This document shows positions 1-8,897 of a stretch of 64,000 bases of DNA, one piece after another (position 1 is the stretch's first letter; every line of letters begins with the position of its first letter). The notes under the pieces were generated by a model, which searched no databases, was not told the DNA's origin, and was given only the letters and a program-made list of their open reading frames with translations. Position numbers and translations under genes: made by a program. The DNA comes from Ornithinibacillus bavariensis (lineage in GTDB: Bacteria > Bacillota > Bacilli > Bacillales > Amphibacillaceae). The stretch is taken from the NCBI RefSeq assembly GCF_050433565.1, contig NZ_JBNPWZ010000014.1:1-64000 (forward strand), written 5' to 3'.

Positions 1-92
<92 letters not shown>

Positions 93-97
93 AAATT

Positions 98-136
98 AAA
101 AGCTAAGTTACTTATATAGTGACTTAGCTTTTTTCT
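98..136 (+). terminator. rrn operon terminator
   Basis: The stem AAAGCTAAGT (99-108) pairs with ACTTAGCTTT (122-131) and is followed by a T-rich tail. It sits directly after the 5S gene and is a classical intrinsic terminator. Confidence 0.9.
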
Positions 137-212
137 TTATAATAAAATCAACATCATATTTACTCTCAAAATTACTAAACTGATAATAGAGAGAATAAGG
201 AGGAGTTGTAGG

Positions 213-908
213 ATGAATGCACTTTTTTCAGAGCTTTTGAACGAGCACTTTATTTTAATTATTACTCGAGTACTTATTGCTTTGCTATTATCGGGACTTA
301 TCGGGTTTGAAAGGGAGTTAAAAAATCATTCAGCAGGGTTCCGTACACATATTTTAGTAGGTGTTGGTTCCTGTCTAATGATGGTATTATCCTTATATGG
401 CTTTGACGCTTATATCGAACAGTATGGTAATATCCGTTTTGATCCAGCAAGAATACCTTCTTATGTAATTAGTGGTATTGGGTTCTTAGGAGCAGGTACT
501 ATTATGGTTTACGGCGGCACGATAAGAGGTTTAACTACCGCGGCATCTATTTGGGCAGTTGCAGGTCTTGGGCTCGTTGTAGGTGTAGGTATGTATGCGG
601 TAGCTGTATTTACAACATTAATCATTTTATTAAGCTTAGTATTTCTAAATAATTTTGAGAGACTTTTTACCAAAAATAAGAACTATATGGTCATTGAGAT
701 AGTCGCATATCCAAATTTAGAAATCAATAAGGTAATATCAGTATTTGAAGAACACAATTTGACGATTAAGGAAGTAGAAGTAATAAAGGTAGAGAATAAT
801 TTAAGGAGCATATTTGTTAAATTTAACCGTGAAGAAAATCTAAATAGGATGAAGCTGATGGATCATTTGTCCAATATTGATTCTGTAAAAGGCGCTTCAG
901 AGCGTTAA
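213..908 (+). CDS. MgtC/SapB family membrane protein
   Basis: 231 residues. The N-terminal half has four to five hydrophobic segments and the family signature: LSGLIGFERE near residue 27, followed by GFRTHILVGVGS, and later a glycine-rich GIGFLGAGTI segment. The C-terminal third is soluble and charged, fitting the ACT-like domain of longer MgtC proteins. Family members are linked to growth in low magnesium or to intracellular survival, and the mechanism varies. A strong AAGGAGGAG RBS precedes the ATG. It stands alone between the rrn operon and ctsR, where B. subtilis has no such gene, so it is likely a lineage-specific insertion. I see no M-box magnesium riboswitch upstream. Confidence 0.85.
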   Translation: MNALFSELLNEHFILIITRVLIALLLSGLIGFERELKNHSAGFRTHILVGVGSCLMMVLSLYGFDAYIEQYGNIRFDPARIPSYVISGIGFLGAGTIMVYGGTIRGLTTAASIWAVAGLGLVVGVGMYAVAVFTTLIILLSLVFLNNFERLFTKNKNYMVIEIVAYPNLEINKVISVFEEHNLTIKEVEVIKVENNLRSIFVKFNREENLNRMKLMDHLSNIDSVKGASER

Positions 909-931
909 CTTCATATTATAAAGTCATAAAT

Positions 932-1012
932 AGGTCTGACTTCTTTGTTTCAACACTAAAACTTCTATAAAAGTGTTAGTTGTAAATAAGGAATGTTAGA
1001 CCTTTTGCCTTT
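932..1012 (+). terminator. possible terminator after the mgtC-like gene
   Basis: AGGTCTGAC (932-940) can pair with GTTAGACCT (995-1003), and TTTTGCCTTTTT follows. The loop is long (54 nt) and could hold a weak inner stem. Plausible but unproven. Confidence 0.35.
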
Positions 1013-1091
1013 TTATACAAATAGCTACGTAAAAATAGGGATCAATGATTTTTTCAAAAAATTTTTGTCTAGAATAGAGAGGGTAAGGTAT

Positions 1092-1119
1092 TTGCATCTA
1101 TTCAAATTTGAAGTATAAT
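1092..1119 (+). promoter_or_regulatory. sigma-A promoter of the ctsR operon
   Basis: TTGCAT (1092-1097), a 16-bp spacer, then a perfect TATAAT (1114-1119). The predicted start near 1126 coincides with the CtsR operator, so the repressor would block initiation. Confidence 0.8.
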
Positions 1120-1127
1120 AAAGGCAT

Positions 1128-1144
1128 AGTCAAAGATAGTCAAA
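1128..1144 (+). promoter_or_regulatory. CtsR operator
   Basis: The heptad repeat AGTCAAA-GAT-AGTCAAA matches the known CtsR box (A/GGTCAAA NAN A/GGTCAAA) exactly. It lies just downstream of the -10 box and 46 bases before ctsR, so the operon should be autoregulated and derepressed by heat or protein damage. Confidence 0.93.
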
Positions 1145-1190
1145 GTCAGAACGATTTTATTGGCAGGATTGGATTAGGGGAGGTATACTT

Positions 1191-1652
1191 ATGAGCAATA
1201 TTTCTGACATAATTGAACAATATTTAAAGAAGGTATTACAAACAAAAGGACAGGATGCAATTGAGATAAAGCGAAGTGAGATTGCAGATAGATTCCAATG
1301 TGTTCCTTCTCAAATAAATTATGTCATAAATACACGCTTTACGGTTGAAAAAGGATATATTGTTGAAAGTAAGCGTGGTGGAGGAGGCTATATTCGAATT
1401 ATACGTATCAAACATCAAGACAAGTCAGAGTTGATCGATGAAATTATTCGCTTAATAAATCCTACTGTTACCCAACAAGCCTCCATTGATGTATTAGAAC
1501 GTTTAGTAGAAGAAGAAATTATTACAGAGCGAGAGGCAAAGATTATGGCTAGTGGGCTTGGAAGAAATACACTTGCCTTTCAATTACCACTAAGGGATGA
1601 AGTAAGAGCTCGTATATTAACATCGATGTTAACAACCTTAAAGTATTTATAA
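1191..1652 (+). CDS. ctsR: CtsR, transcriptional repressor of class III stress genes
   Basis: 153 residues, the usual family length. The N-terminal half carries the winged helix-turn-helix (RFQCVPSQINYVINTRF, residues about 29-45) and the glycine-rich RGGGGYIRI wing (residues 62-70), which contacts DNA and senses heat in Bacillus CtsR. The C-terminal half is the dimerisation and McsB-recognition domain. It represses its own operon, and normally other clp genes, through the box at 1128. First gene of ctsR-mcsA-mcsB-clpC. RBS GGGGAGGT precedes ATG. Confidence 0.97.
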   Translation: MSNISDIIEQYLKKVLQTKGQDAIEIKRSEIADRFQCVPSQINYVINTRFTVEKGYIVESKRGGGGYIRIIRIKHQDKSELIDEIIRLINPTVTQQASIDVLERLVEEEIITEREAKIMASGLGRNTLAFQLPLRDEVRARILTSMLTTLKYL

Positions 1653-1684
1653 TGGTTTCAATTTGATTTGAAGGGGGAAAACCA

Positions 1685-2233
1685 ATGGAGTGTCAGGAAT
1701 GCCATCAAAGACCCGCTACATTGCATTATACACAAGTTATTAATGGTCATAAAACCGAGGTTCAAATCTGTGAAGTCTGCGCCAAAGAAAAAGGATATAT
1801 GACATATCCAGAGGAAGGCTATTCACTTCATAATTTGTTAACAGGTTTATTTAATTTTGAATCAAATCCTATGGGTGCTTCACATGGGACGACATTTAAT
1901 AAGGAAAATGATCTCCAATGTCCAAAATGTGGTTTAACATTTACAGAGTTTAAGCAAATAGGAAAATTTGGTTGTGGTGAGTGTTACCATACATTTGCGT
2001 CAAATTTAAATCCTATTTTTCGCAGGGTGCATAGTGGAAATACGGAGCATCGTGGAAAAATACCAAAGCGCATAGGAGGTAACCTACACTTAAAAAAACA
2101 GCTATCTTCTTTAAAAGATGAACTACAAAATTTAATTATGAATGAAGAATTTGAGCAAGCAGCCGTAGTGAGGGATAAAATTAAGGAAATAGAGCAACAA
2201 ATTGATCGGAAGGAAAAGGGTGATGCAAGGTGA
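1685..2233 (+). CDS. mcsA: McsA, zinc-binding activator of the arginine kinase McsB
   Basis: 182 residues. Four CxxC pairs are visible: CQEC at residues 3-6, CEVC near 29, CPKC near 80 and CGEC near 97, all consistent with metal binding. The C-terminus (about 138-173) is a UVR-type helical hairpin (LKDELQNLIMNEEFEQAA), as in ClpC and UvrB. In B. subtilis McsA stimulates McsB kinase activity and senses metal or thiol stress. Its stop codon overlaps the GTG start of mcsB by four bases (GTGA), which implies translational coupling. Confidence 0.95.
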   Translation: MECQECHQRPATLHYTQVINGHKTEVQICEVCAKEKGYMTYPEEGYSLHNLLTGLFNFESNPMGASHGTTFNKENDLQCPKCGLTFTEFKQIGKFGCGECYHTFASNLNPIFRRVHSGNTEHRGKIPKRIGGNLHLKKQLSSLKDELQNLIMNEEFEQAAVVRDKIKEIEQQIDRKEKGDAR

Positions 2234-3294
2234 CACTAGAGCATTTTATGAATGAAGCAATTAGTCCATGGATGCGGGAGGAAGGACCAGATAATGATAT
2301 AGTTCTAAGCAGTCGTATTCGATTGGCCCGAAACTTTGCAGACATGCCATTTCCGATTATCGCTGATCAGAAGGATCTTGAGAAGATTAGGGAGTTTTTC
2401 CAAATAGAATATGAACACACTTCGTTTCAGGACTATAAGGATCTGGAGTTTGTTTCAATCCGAGATCTTACCGCAATTGAGAAGAGTGTCTTAGTTGAAA
2501 AACACCTAATTAGTCCCTTATTAGCAAAAAAGGAAGGGGCTGCTGCTACCTTAATTTCTGAAAATGAACAAGTATCAATTATGATAAATGAAGAAGACCA
2601 CATCAGGATTCAGCTATATTTTCCAGGACTTCAACTAACCAAAGCGTTAACGAAAGCATTGGAGCTTGATGACTGGCTAGAAGAGAAGGTTTCTTATGCT
2701 TTTGATGAGACAAGAGGATTTCTTACAAGCTGTCCGACAAATGTTGGAACTGGAATGCGGGCTTCTGTAATGATGCATTTGCCTGCACTTGCGATGACAA
2801 AACAAATTAATCGGATGATGCCAGCAATTAATCAATTAGGCCTTGTTGTCCGTGGAATTTATGGTGAGGGTAGCGAGGCGTTAGGGAATCTATTTCAAAT
2901 TTCCAACCAGATTACACTAGGAAAAACAGAAGAACATATCATAGAGGACTTAGAAAGTGTTGTTCAGCAATTAATTGGCCACGAAAGAAAAGCAAGAAAC
3001 AGAATACTAGAGCAATCCGGAATTGAGTTGGAGGATCGCATTTATCGTTCATTAGGTGTTTTAGAATACAGTAGAATTATTGAATCAAAGGAAGCAGCAA
3101 GATGTTTATCTAATGTTCGTTTAGGAATAGATTTAGGAATCATTAAAAATGTTTCTCGTAATATACTTAATGAACTAATGGTTTTAACACAGCCTGGCTT
3201 TTTGCAGTATTTTGCTAAAAAGACGTTAACAGCAAATGAACGAGACATACTTAGAGCATCTTTAATTAGGGAACGATTACAATTTGAGAAATAG
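2230..3294 (+). CDS. mcsB: McsB, protein arginine kinase
   Basis: 354 residues, related to phosphagen kinases. The nucleotide-binding N-terminal motif SSRIRLARN is near residue 27, the catalytic-loop motif SCPTNVGTG places the conserved cysteine at about residue 168, and the allosteric phosphoarginine-binding RDxxRA motif is present as RDILRA (about 338-343). McsB marks proteins by arginine phosphorylation for ClpCP degradation and inactivates CtsR. The GTG start is chosen because the protein then aligns from residue 1 with Bacillus McsB and is coupled to mcsA. Confidence 0.96.
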   Translation: MTLEHFMNEAISPWMREEGPDNDIVLSSRIRLARNFADMPFPIIADQKDLEKIREFFQIEYEHTSFQDYKDLEFVSIRDLTAIEKSVLVEKHLISPLLAKKEGAAATLISENEQVSIMINEEDHIRIQLYFPGLQLTKALTKALELDDWLEEKVSYAFDETRGFLTSCPTNVGTGMRASVMMHLPALAMTKQINRMMPAINQLGLVVRGIYGEGSEALGNLFQISNQITLGKTEEHIIEDLESVVQQLIGHERKARNRILEQSGIELEDRIYRSLGVLEYSRIIESKEAARCLSNVRLGIDLGIIKNVSRNILNELMVLTQPGFLQYFAKKTLTANERDILRASLIRERLQFEK

Positions 3295-3312
3295 GTAGGA
3301 GGAAATGGTTAT

Positions 3313-5739
3313 ATGATGTTTGGGCGTTTTACAGAAAGAGCACAAAAAGTATTGGCTTTGTCCCAAGAAGAGGCGGTACGACTTGGACATAATAATATTG
3401 GAACAGAACATATTTTACTCGGTCTAGTGCGTGAGGGCGAAGGGATAGCTGCTAAAGCATTAGAATCACTTGGGCTCGAAATTGCAAAGATTCAAGAAGA
3501 AGTGGAGAAATTAATAGGGACAGGTAAACAACCGATGCAAACAATCCATTACACTCCTAGAGCCAAAAAGGTAGTGGAGCTATCCCAGGATGAAGCACGA
3601 AAGCTAGGTCATTCCTATGTAGGGACTGAACATATTCTACTAGGGTTAATTCGTGAGGGTGAGGGTGTTGCTGCTAGAGTTTTAAATAATCTAGGAGTCA
3701 GTTTAAACAAAGCAAGACAACAGGTGCTTCAGCTTTTAGGAAGTAATGAGTCACAGGCAGGTCGACAAGGCCGTGGACAATCCTCTAGTGCAAATACACC
3801 AACACTAGACTCTTTAGCACGTGATTTAACAGCTAGTGCAAAAGATGGCAACATAGACCCGGTTATCGGAAGAAGCAAAGAAATTGAACGTGTTATCCAA
3901 GTGCTAAGCCGTCGAACAAAAAATAATCCGGTACTAATTGGTGAGCCTGGAGTGGGAAAAACTGCAGTAGCAGAAGGGCTGGCACAACAAATTGTTAATA
4001 ATGAAGTTCCTGAAACACTTCGTGATAAGCGTGTCATGACCCTTGATATGGGGACGGTTGTTGCTGGTACTAAATATCGTGGTGAGTTTGAAGACCGTTT
4101 GAAAAAAGTAATGGAAGAGATTCGTCAGGCGGGTAACATTATCCTGTTTATTGATGAGCTGCATACCTTAATAGGTGCTGGAGGAGCAGAAGGTGCGATT
4201 GATGCTTCGAATATATTAAAGCCTTCCTTAGCACGTGGAGAGCTTCAATGTATTGGTGCTACTACATTAGAGGAGTATCGTAAATATATCGAAAAAGATG
4301 CAGCCCTTGAAAGAAGATTCCAACCAATTCAAGTGGATGAACCAACATTAGAAGAAACCATTCAAATATTAAAAGGATTACGTGACCGATATGAAGCACA
4401 TCATCGTGTTACAATAACAGATGAAGCAATTGAAGCAGCGGCGAAATTATCGGACCGTTATATTACCGATCGCTTCCTTCCAGATAAAGCAATTGATCTA
4501 ATAGATGAGGCGGGTTCGAAGGTTAGACTACGCTCATACACCGTTCCACCAAATTTAAAAGACCTAGAACAAAAACTAGAAGAAGTACGAAAGGAAAAGG
4601 ATGCAGCAGTACAAAGTCAAGAATTTGAAAAAGCTGCTTCACTAAGAGACTCAGAGCAACGGTTAAGGGAAGAATTGGAAACCACGAAAAGAGAGTGGAA
4701 GGCGAAGCAAGGCCAAGAGGATTCCCAAGTAACTGTTGAGGATATAGCAAGTATTGTTTCTACATGGACAGGAGTACCGGTATCGAAATTAACGAAGGAT
4801 GAAAGTGAGCGTCTATTGAACCTAGAAGAAGTTCTTCATGACCGCGTAATTGGTCAAGAAGAGGCAGTTAAGGCGGTTGCAAAAGCGATTCGTAGGGCTC
4901 GTGCAGGTTTAAAGGATCCGAAGCGTCCAATTGGATCATTCATTTTCCTAGGTCCTACAGGAGTTGGTAAGACCGAGCTTGCTCGTGCATTAGCAGAGGC
5001 AATGTTTGCAGATGAGGATGCGATGATTCGTATTGATATGTCGGAATATATGGAGAAGCATTCAACTTCACGTTTAGTTGGATCACCTCCAGGTTATGTA
5101 GGTTATGAAGAAGGCGGCCAATTAACGGAAAAGGTTCGCAGGAAGCCATATTCTGTTGTATTACTAGACGAAGTAGAAAAGGCTCATCCAGATGTCTTTA
5201 ATATTTTATTACAAGTACTAGAGGATGGACGTTTAACCGATTCTAAAGGAAGAGTTGTAGATTTTCGTAACACGGTTCTAATCATGACATCAAATGTAGG
5301 CGCAAGCGAATTAAAACGTAATAAGTTTGTTGGCTTCAACTTAGAAGAGGAAGGCAAAGACTATAAGGATATGAAAGCAAAAGTTATGGATGAATTGAAG
5401 AAAGCATTCCGTCCAGAATTTTTAAACCGCATTGACGAGACAATTGTTTTCCATTCTTTAGAGAAGAAACATATGAAGAGTATCGTTACCCTCATGATCA
5501 AGGATGTACAAAAACGATTAGCGGAACAGGATGTGGAATTCACGTTAACAGATAAAGCAATTGAGAAGATTGCCAATGAAGGATTTGATCCTGAATATGG
5601 TGCAAGACCACTTAGAAGATCCATTCAAAAGAATATTGAAGATTTACTGTCAGAGGAATTACTAAAAGGCACGATTAAAATAGGGCAAAAGGTCAAAATT
5701 GGCTTAAGTAATAAAGGTGAATTTATTATTTTGTCCTAA
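3313..5739 (+). CDS. clpC: ClpC, AAA+ unfoldase of the ClpCP protease
   Basis: 808 residues, close to the usual 810. Two N-terminal Clp repeats (residues 1-145, each with GTEHILLGL) are followed by the first AAA module with Walker A GEPGVGKT at about 210. The coiled-coil middle domain carries a UVR-like segment (about 415-450). The second AAA module has Walker A GPTGVGKT at about 547. It unfolds phosphoarginine-tagged and MecA-delivered substrates for ClpP. Last gene of the CtsR operon. It starts 18 bases after mcsB and ends at a terminator. Confidence 0.98.
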   Translation: MMFGRFTERAQKVLALSQEEAVRLGHNNIGTEHILLGLVREGEGIAAKALESLGLEIAKIQEEVEKLIGTGKQPMQTIHYTPRAKKVVELSQDEARKLGHSYVGTEHILLGLIREGEGVAARVLNNLGVSLNKARQQVLQLLGSNESQAGRQGRGQSSSANTPTLDSLARDLTASAKDGNIDPVIGRSKEIERVIQVLSRRTKNNPVLIGEPGVGKTAVAEGLAQQIVNNEVPETLRDKRVMTLDMGTVVAGTKYRGEFEDRLKKVMEEIRQAGNIILFIDELHTLIGAGGAEGAIDASNILKPSLARGELQCIGATTLEEYRKYIEKDAALERRFQPIQVDEPTLEETIQILKGLRDRYEAHHRVTITDEAIEAAAKLSDRYITDRFLPDKAIDLIDEAGSKVRLRSYTVPPNLKDLEQKLEEVRKEKDAAVQSQEFEKAASLRDSEQRLREELETTKREWKAKQGQEDSQVTVEDIASIVSTWTGVPVSKLTKDESERLLNLEEVLHDRVIGQEEAVKAVAKAIRRARAGLKDPKRPIGSFIFLGPTGVGKTELARALAEAMFADEDAMIRIDMSEYMEKHSTSRLVGSPPGYVGYEEGGQLTEKVRRKPYSVVLLDEVEKAHPDVFNILLQVLEDGRLTDSKGRVVDFRNTVLIMTSNVGASELKRNKFVGFNLEEEGKDYKDMKAKVMDELKKAFRPEFLNRIDETIVFHSLEKKHMKSIVTLMIKDVQKRLAEQDVEFTLTDKAIEKIANEGFDPEYGARPLRRSIQKNIEDLLSEELLKGTIKIGQKVKIGLSNKGEFIILS

Positions 5740-5758
5740 AAAATGAATAAAACAATAG

Positions 5759-5793
5759 AAAAAACTAGAAGAATTTTCTCTTCTGGTTTTTTT
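5759..5793 (+). terminator. terminator after clpC
   Basis: AAAAACTAGAAG (5760-5771) pairs with CTTCTGGTTTTT (5780-5791; one G-U pair) and runs into a T-tract. It separates the clp operon from radA, which in B. subtilis is partly read through from clpC. Confidence 0.85.
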
Positions 5794-5889
5794 CTATAAT
5801 CCGGGAATTGTGATAAGATGCGAAATAGGGTTCAATGTGAAAAATATGTGGCAAACATTAGGGAATTTACAATAAAATTGATAGATTCC

Positions 5890-5916
5890 TGTAACCAAGC
5901 ACATATAAAAAACGTA
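5890..5916 (+). promoter_or_regulatory. candidate ECF-sigma promoter before radA
   Basis: TGTAAC (5890-5895), 17 bases, then CGTA (5913-5916) resembles the sigma-M/W-type consensus TGAAAC...CGTC/CGTA. I recall that radA-disA belongs to the sigma-M regulon in B. subtilis. A TATAAT at 5917 overlaps it, but I see no good sigma-A -35 at the right distance. Confidence 0.45.
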
Positions 5917-5948
5917 TATAATAGAGATAGCCGAAAGGAATGAGTAGG

Positions 5949-7322
5949 TTGGCAAAACTTAAAACAAAATTTGTCTGTCAAGATTGTGGCTATGAGTCAG
6001 CTAAGTGGCTTGGAAAATGTCCTGGCTGTCATAATTGGAATACATTTGTTGAAGAAATAGAGATGACAGGAAAGCAGAGTAGACACACCTTTAGTGGTGT
6101 AACAACTGCTGGAAGTAAACCCCAAAAAATAACAGAAATAGTGTCGCAAAAAGAACCAAGGATTACGACAAAATCGAAGGAGCTTAACCGTGTCTTAGGT
6201 GGTGGAATTGTCGCAGGATCACTCGTGTTAATTGGTGGAGACCCTGGTATTGGGAAATCGACACTATTATTACAAGTATCTTCGCAGCTTGCAGAGAAAG
6301 AGCTGCCAGTCCTTTATATTTCCGGTGAGGAGTCGATTCGTCAAACGAAGCTACGAGCAGATCGTCTAGGGGTAAAATCTGATTTGCTTTATATACTTTC
6401 CGAAACAAATCTGTTAGCAATAGCAAATCATATCGAACAACTCAAACCATCATTTGTCGTCATTGACTCTATTCAGACTATTTATCGAGAAGAGATTGCT
6501 AGTGCTCCGGGAAGTGTCTCACAAGTAAGGGAATGCACCAGCGAATTAATGCGTATCGCAAAAACAAGCGGTGTTCCAATATTTATTGTGGGACATGTTA
6601 CGAAGGACGGCGCTATTGCTGGGCCGCGACTATTGGAGCATATGGTGGATGCAGTTCTTTATTTTGAGGGAGAAAGACATCATACTTATCGCATACTTCG
6701 CGGGGTAAAAAATCGTTTTGGTAGCACGAATGAAATGGGCATTTTTGAAATGAAGGAAGAGGGACTACGGGAAGTTATGAACCCTTCGGAGATATTTTTA
6801 GAGGAACGTTCACAAGGTGCCGCGGGCTCTACAGTTGTTGCATCGATGGAAGGTACAAGGCCTGTTTTGGTAGAAATACAAGCATTAATTTCCCCAACTA
6901 GCTTTGGTAACCCAAGAAGAATGGCTACAGGTGTAGATCATAACCGTGTTCCATTATTAATGGCCGTATTAGAAAAAAGAGTAGGGCTCATGCTTCAGAA
7001 CCAGGATGCTTATATTAAGGTAGCTGGTGGTGTGAAATTGGACGAGCCGGCAATAGATTTAGCAATCGCAGTAAGTATTGCCTCCAGTTTTCGAGATATT
7101 CCGACAAGACCAGATGATATTTTTATTGGCGAAGTAGGCTTAACCGGAGAGATAAGACGTGTATCAAGAATAGAACAGCGTGTTCAGGAGGCTGCTAAAT
7201 TAGGTTTTAGTCGGGTTTTCTGTCCAGAAAACAATCTAGATGGATGGACTCCTCCGGCAGATATTCAGGTTGTAGGGGTGAAAAGCATACAGGATGCGTT
7301 GAATATAGGGTTGGTTAGATAA
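5949..7322 (+). CDS. radA: RadA, DNA repair and branch-migration ATPase
   Basis: 457 residues with a TTG start at 5949. The in-frame ATG at 5940 abuts the AAAGGA RBS, whereas the TTG has a 9-base spacing and gives the standard MAK... N-terminus. Domains in order: a C4 zinc finger (CQDC...CPGC, residues 10-27), a RecA-like ATPase with Walker A GGDPGIGKST near 95, the RadA-specific KNRFG motif near 252, and a Lon-protease-like C-terminal domain. It acts in recombination and repair. In most bacilli disA follows directly, but here it does not. Confidence 0.96.
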   Translation: MAKLKTKFVCQDCGYESAKWLGKCPGCHNWNTFVEEIEMTGKQSRHTFSGVTTAGSKPQKITEIVSQKEPRITTKSKELNRVLGGGIVAGSLVLIGGDPGIGKSTLLLQVSSQLAEKELPVLYISGEESIRQTKLRADRLGVKSDLLYILSETNLLAIANHIEQLKPSFVVIDSIQTIYREEIASAPGSVSQVRECTSELMRIAKTSGVPIFIVGHVTKDGAIAGPRLLEHMVDAVLYFEGERHHTYRILRGVKNRFGSTNEMGIFEMKEEGLREVMNPSEIFLEERSQGAAGSTVVASMEGTRPVLVEIQALISPTSFGNPRRMATGVDHNRVPLLMAVLEKRVGLMLQNQDAYIKVAGGVKLDEPAIDLAIAVSIASSFRDIPTRPDDIFIGEVGLTGEIRRVSRIEQRVQEAAKLGFSRVFCPENNLDGWTPPADIQVVGVKSIQDALNIGLVR

Positions 7323-7359
7323 CAATCGCAGAAAATAATAGAATTTTGTCGAATTTTGA

Positions 7360-7432
7360 TTGACTTGGAATTCTGTATATGGTAAAATTTATATTTTGCC
7401 AATTTGATTGTTTTTATTAGCTGTGCTATTAT
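7360..7432 (+). promoter_or_regulatory. two sigma-A promoters for yacL
   Basis: TTGACT (7360-7365), 17 bp, TAAAAT (7383-7388), and TTGATT (7404-7409), 17 bp, TATTAT (7427-7432). Both have ideal spacing and lie between radA and yacL, so yacL can be expressed independently of radA. Confidence 0.7.
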
Positions 7433-7513
7433 GGTAAAGTACTAATCTAATTTGTAAATAATGGTTATTATTTTAAGTTTATAGGTAATAATAATGGTTA
7501 GGAGGTGACAGTG

Positions 7514-8608
7514 GTGCTGAAAAAAATTGTTCACTTATTCTTTATCATTTCGGGTGGTACCATTGGGTATTTATATATACCATATTTTATTAGGCTATTA
7601 AATTTCTCGAATATAACCTGGATTGATTCACCATATTTAGGGGCTGCATTAGGTGCAATTATATTTTTCGTCATTTCTTATTGGATTGCTAATTATATTG
7701 TAGACTTTTTAAGGTGGATTGAAGAGGGATTAGTAAGGATTCCGATAGGTGATCTATTATTCGGGAGTTTAGGATTAATTATTGGTCTGGTTACTGCATT
7801 TTTAATTAATTTACCGATTCAAGAAATCAATATCGAATTTGTTTCAAAGGTTATTCCACTATTTATTACAATTCTATTAGGTTATTTTGGCTTCCAGGTT
7901 GGATTTAGACGACGGGATGAATTATTGAATTTGTTAACCATTAACCGTAAGGAAAAGAAGCGGACATCATCAGATGGTGAAACAAATGAACTAAATCTAC
8001 CTCGACCTAAAATACTAGATACTAGTGTTATTATTGATGGTCGAATTGCAGATATTTGCCAAACTAACTTTTTAGAAGGAACAATTATCATCCCTCAGTT
8101 TGTTCTCGGTGAGCTTCAGCATATTGCAGATTCATCAGATGTTCTTAAGCGGAATCGTGGTAGAAGAGGATTAGACGTGCTAAATCGAATTCAAAAGGAA
8201 CTACCTATTAAGGTAGAAATCTATGAAGGTGATTTTGAAGATATTCAAGAGGTAGACAGCAAACTTATAAAGCTTGCGAAGGTTATCGATGGTATTGTTG
8301 TAACAAATGATTTTAACTTAAATAAGGTTTGCGATCTTCAAGGTGTTCACGTTCTTAATATCAATGATCTTGCAAATGCAGTTAAGCCTGTTGTCCTACC
8401 TGGTGAAGAACTGTTGGTACAAGTTATCAAGGACGGAAAGGAACAGAATCAAGGGATTGCATATTTAGATGACGGCACCATGATTGTTGTAGAAGAAGGT
8501 AGAAATTATATCGGAAAAACAATTGAAGTACTTATAACTAGTGTTTTACAAACATCAGCAGGACGTATGATTTTTGCTAAACCAAAATTACTTGAAAAAG
8601 CATTGTAA
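7514..8608 (+). CDS. yacL: YacL-like membrane-anchored PIN/TRAM domain protein
   Basis: 364 residues from the GTG at 7514, which has a 7-base spacing to AGGAGGT (upstream in-frame GTGs overlap or crowd the RBS). The first 130 residues contain four membrane helices. A PIN nuclease-like domain follows (KILDTSVIIDGRIAD, then conserved acidic residues up to VVTNDFNL), and a C-terminal TRAM domain ends the protein. PIN domains are metal-dependent ribonucleases and TRAM binds RNA, but the cellular target is not established. Normally followed by ispD and ispF, which are absent here. Confidence 0.92.
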   Translation: MLKKIVHLFFIISGGTIGYLYIPYFIRLLNFSNITWIDSPYLGAALGAIIFFVISYWIANYIVDFLRWIEEGLVRIPIGDLLFGSLGLIIGLVTAFLINLPIQEINIEFVSKVIPLFITILLGYFGFQVGFRRRDELLNLLTINRKEKKRTSSDGETNELNLPRPKILDTSVIIDGRIADICQTNFLEGTIIIPQFVLGELQHIADSSDVLKRNRGRRGLDVLNRIQKELPIKVEIYEGDFEDIQEVDSKLIKLAKVIDGIVVTNDFNLNKVCDLQGVHVLNINDLANAVKPVVLPGEELLVQVIKDGKEQNQGIAYLDDGTMIVVEEGRNYIGKTIEVLITSVLQTSAGRMIFAKPKLLEKAL

Positions 8609-8644
8609 AAAGGGTATAACTTATATTGGAGATTGACAATAAAT

Positions 8645-8675
8645 AAAGTGATAACAGTCAGTGTTATCACTTTTT
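8645..8675 (+). terminator. terminator after yacL
   Basis: AAGTGATAACA pairs with TGTTATCACTT around a short GTCAG loop, with TTTTTG following. A strong intrinsic terminator that ends the truncated yacL transcription unit. Confidence 0.9.
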
Positions 8676-8707
8676 GTTATAATGTTATAGGGAATTAAAT
8701 ACTTGTG

Positions 8708-8860
8708 TTTTGTTACGTGTGTTTACCGCTGCATAAGTACACTTCGCTTTCCGTTTGGTGGCGGTGAGCCCTTGTGTAATGGACTACTCGGTACACCAAA
8801 TTTTTCTTACTAGCAATAATACATTCAGCCACCACCAAGCTGTCTTTATACTAAGATATT
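8708..8860 (+). repeat. possible degenerate dispersed intergenic repeat
   Basis: The stretch around CACTTCGCTTTCCG, GGTGGCGGTGAGCC and GACTACTCGG resembles the short non-coding repeats (cGCTTTCCGcgg...GCGgTGAGCCtcct) scattered in many Bacillus intergenic regions. TTTGGTG (8754-) and CACCAAA (8794-) could pair. It sits exactly where ispD-ispF is expected. Only one copy is visible in this window, so dispersal is an inference. Confidence 0.3.
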
Positions 8861-8897
8861 TTATAACAAATCCAATAAAAGAAGGAAGAGACTAACT

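Noticed and set aside
137..212. M-box magnesium riboswitch before the mgtC-like gene
   Set aside because: Only 76 bases lie between the rrn terminator and the gene, too short, and no conserved M-box core is seen.
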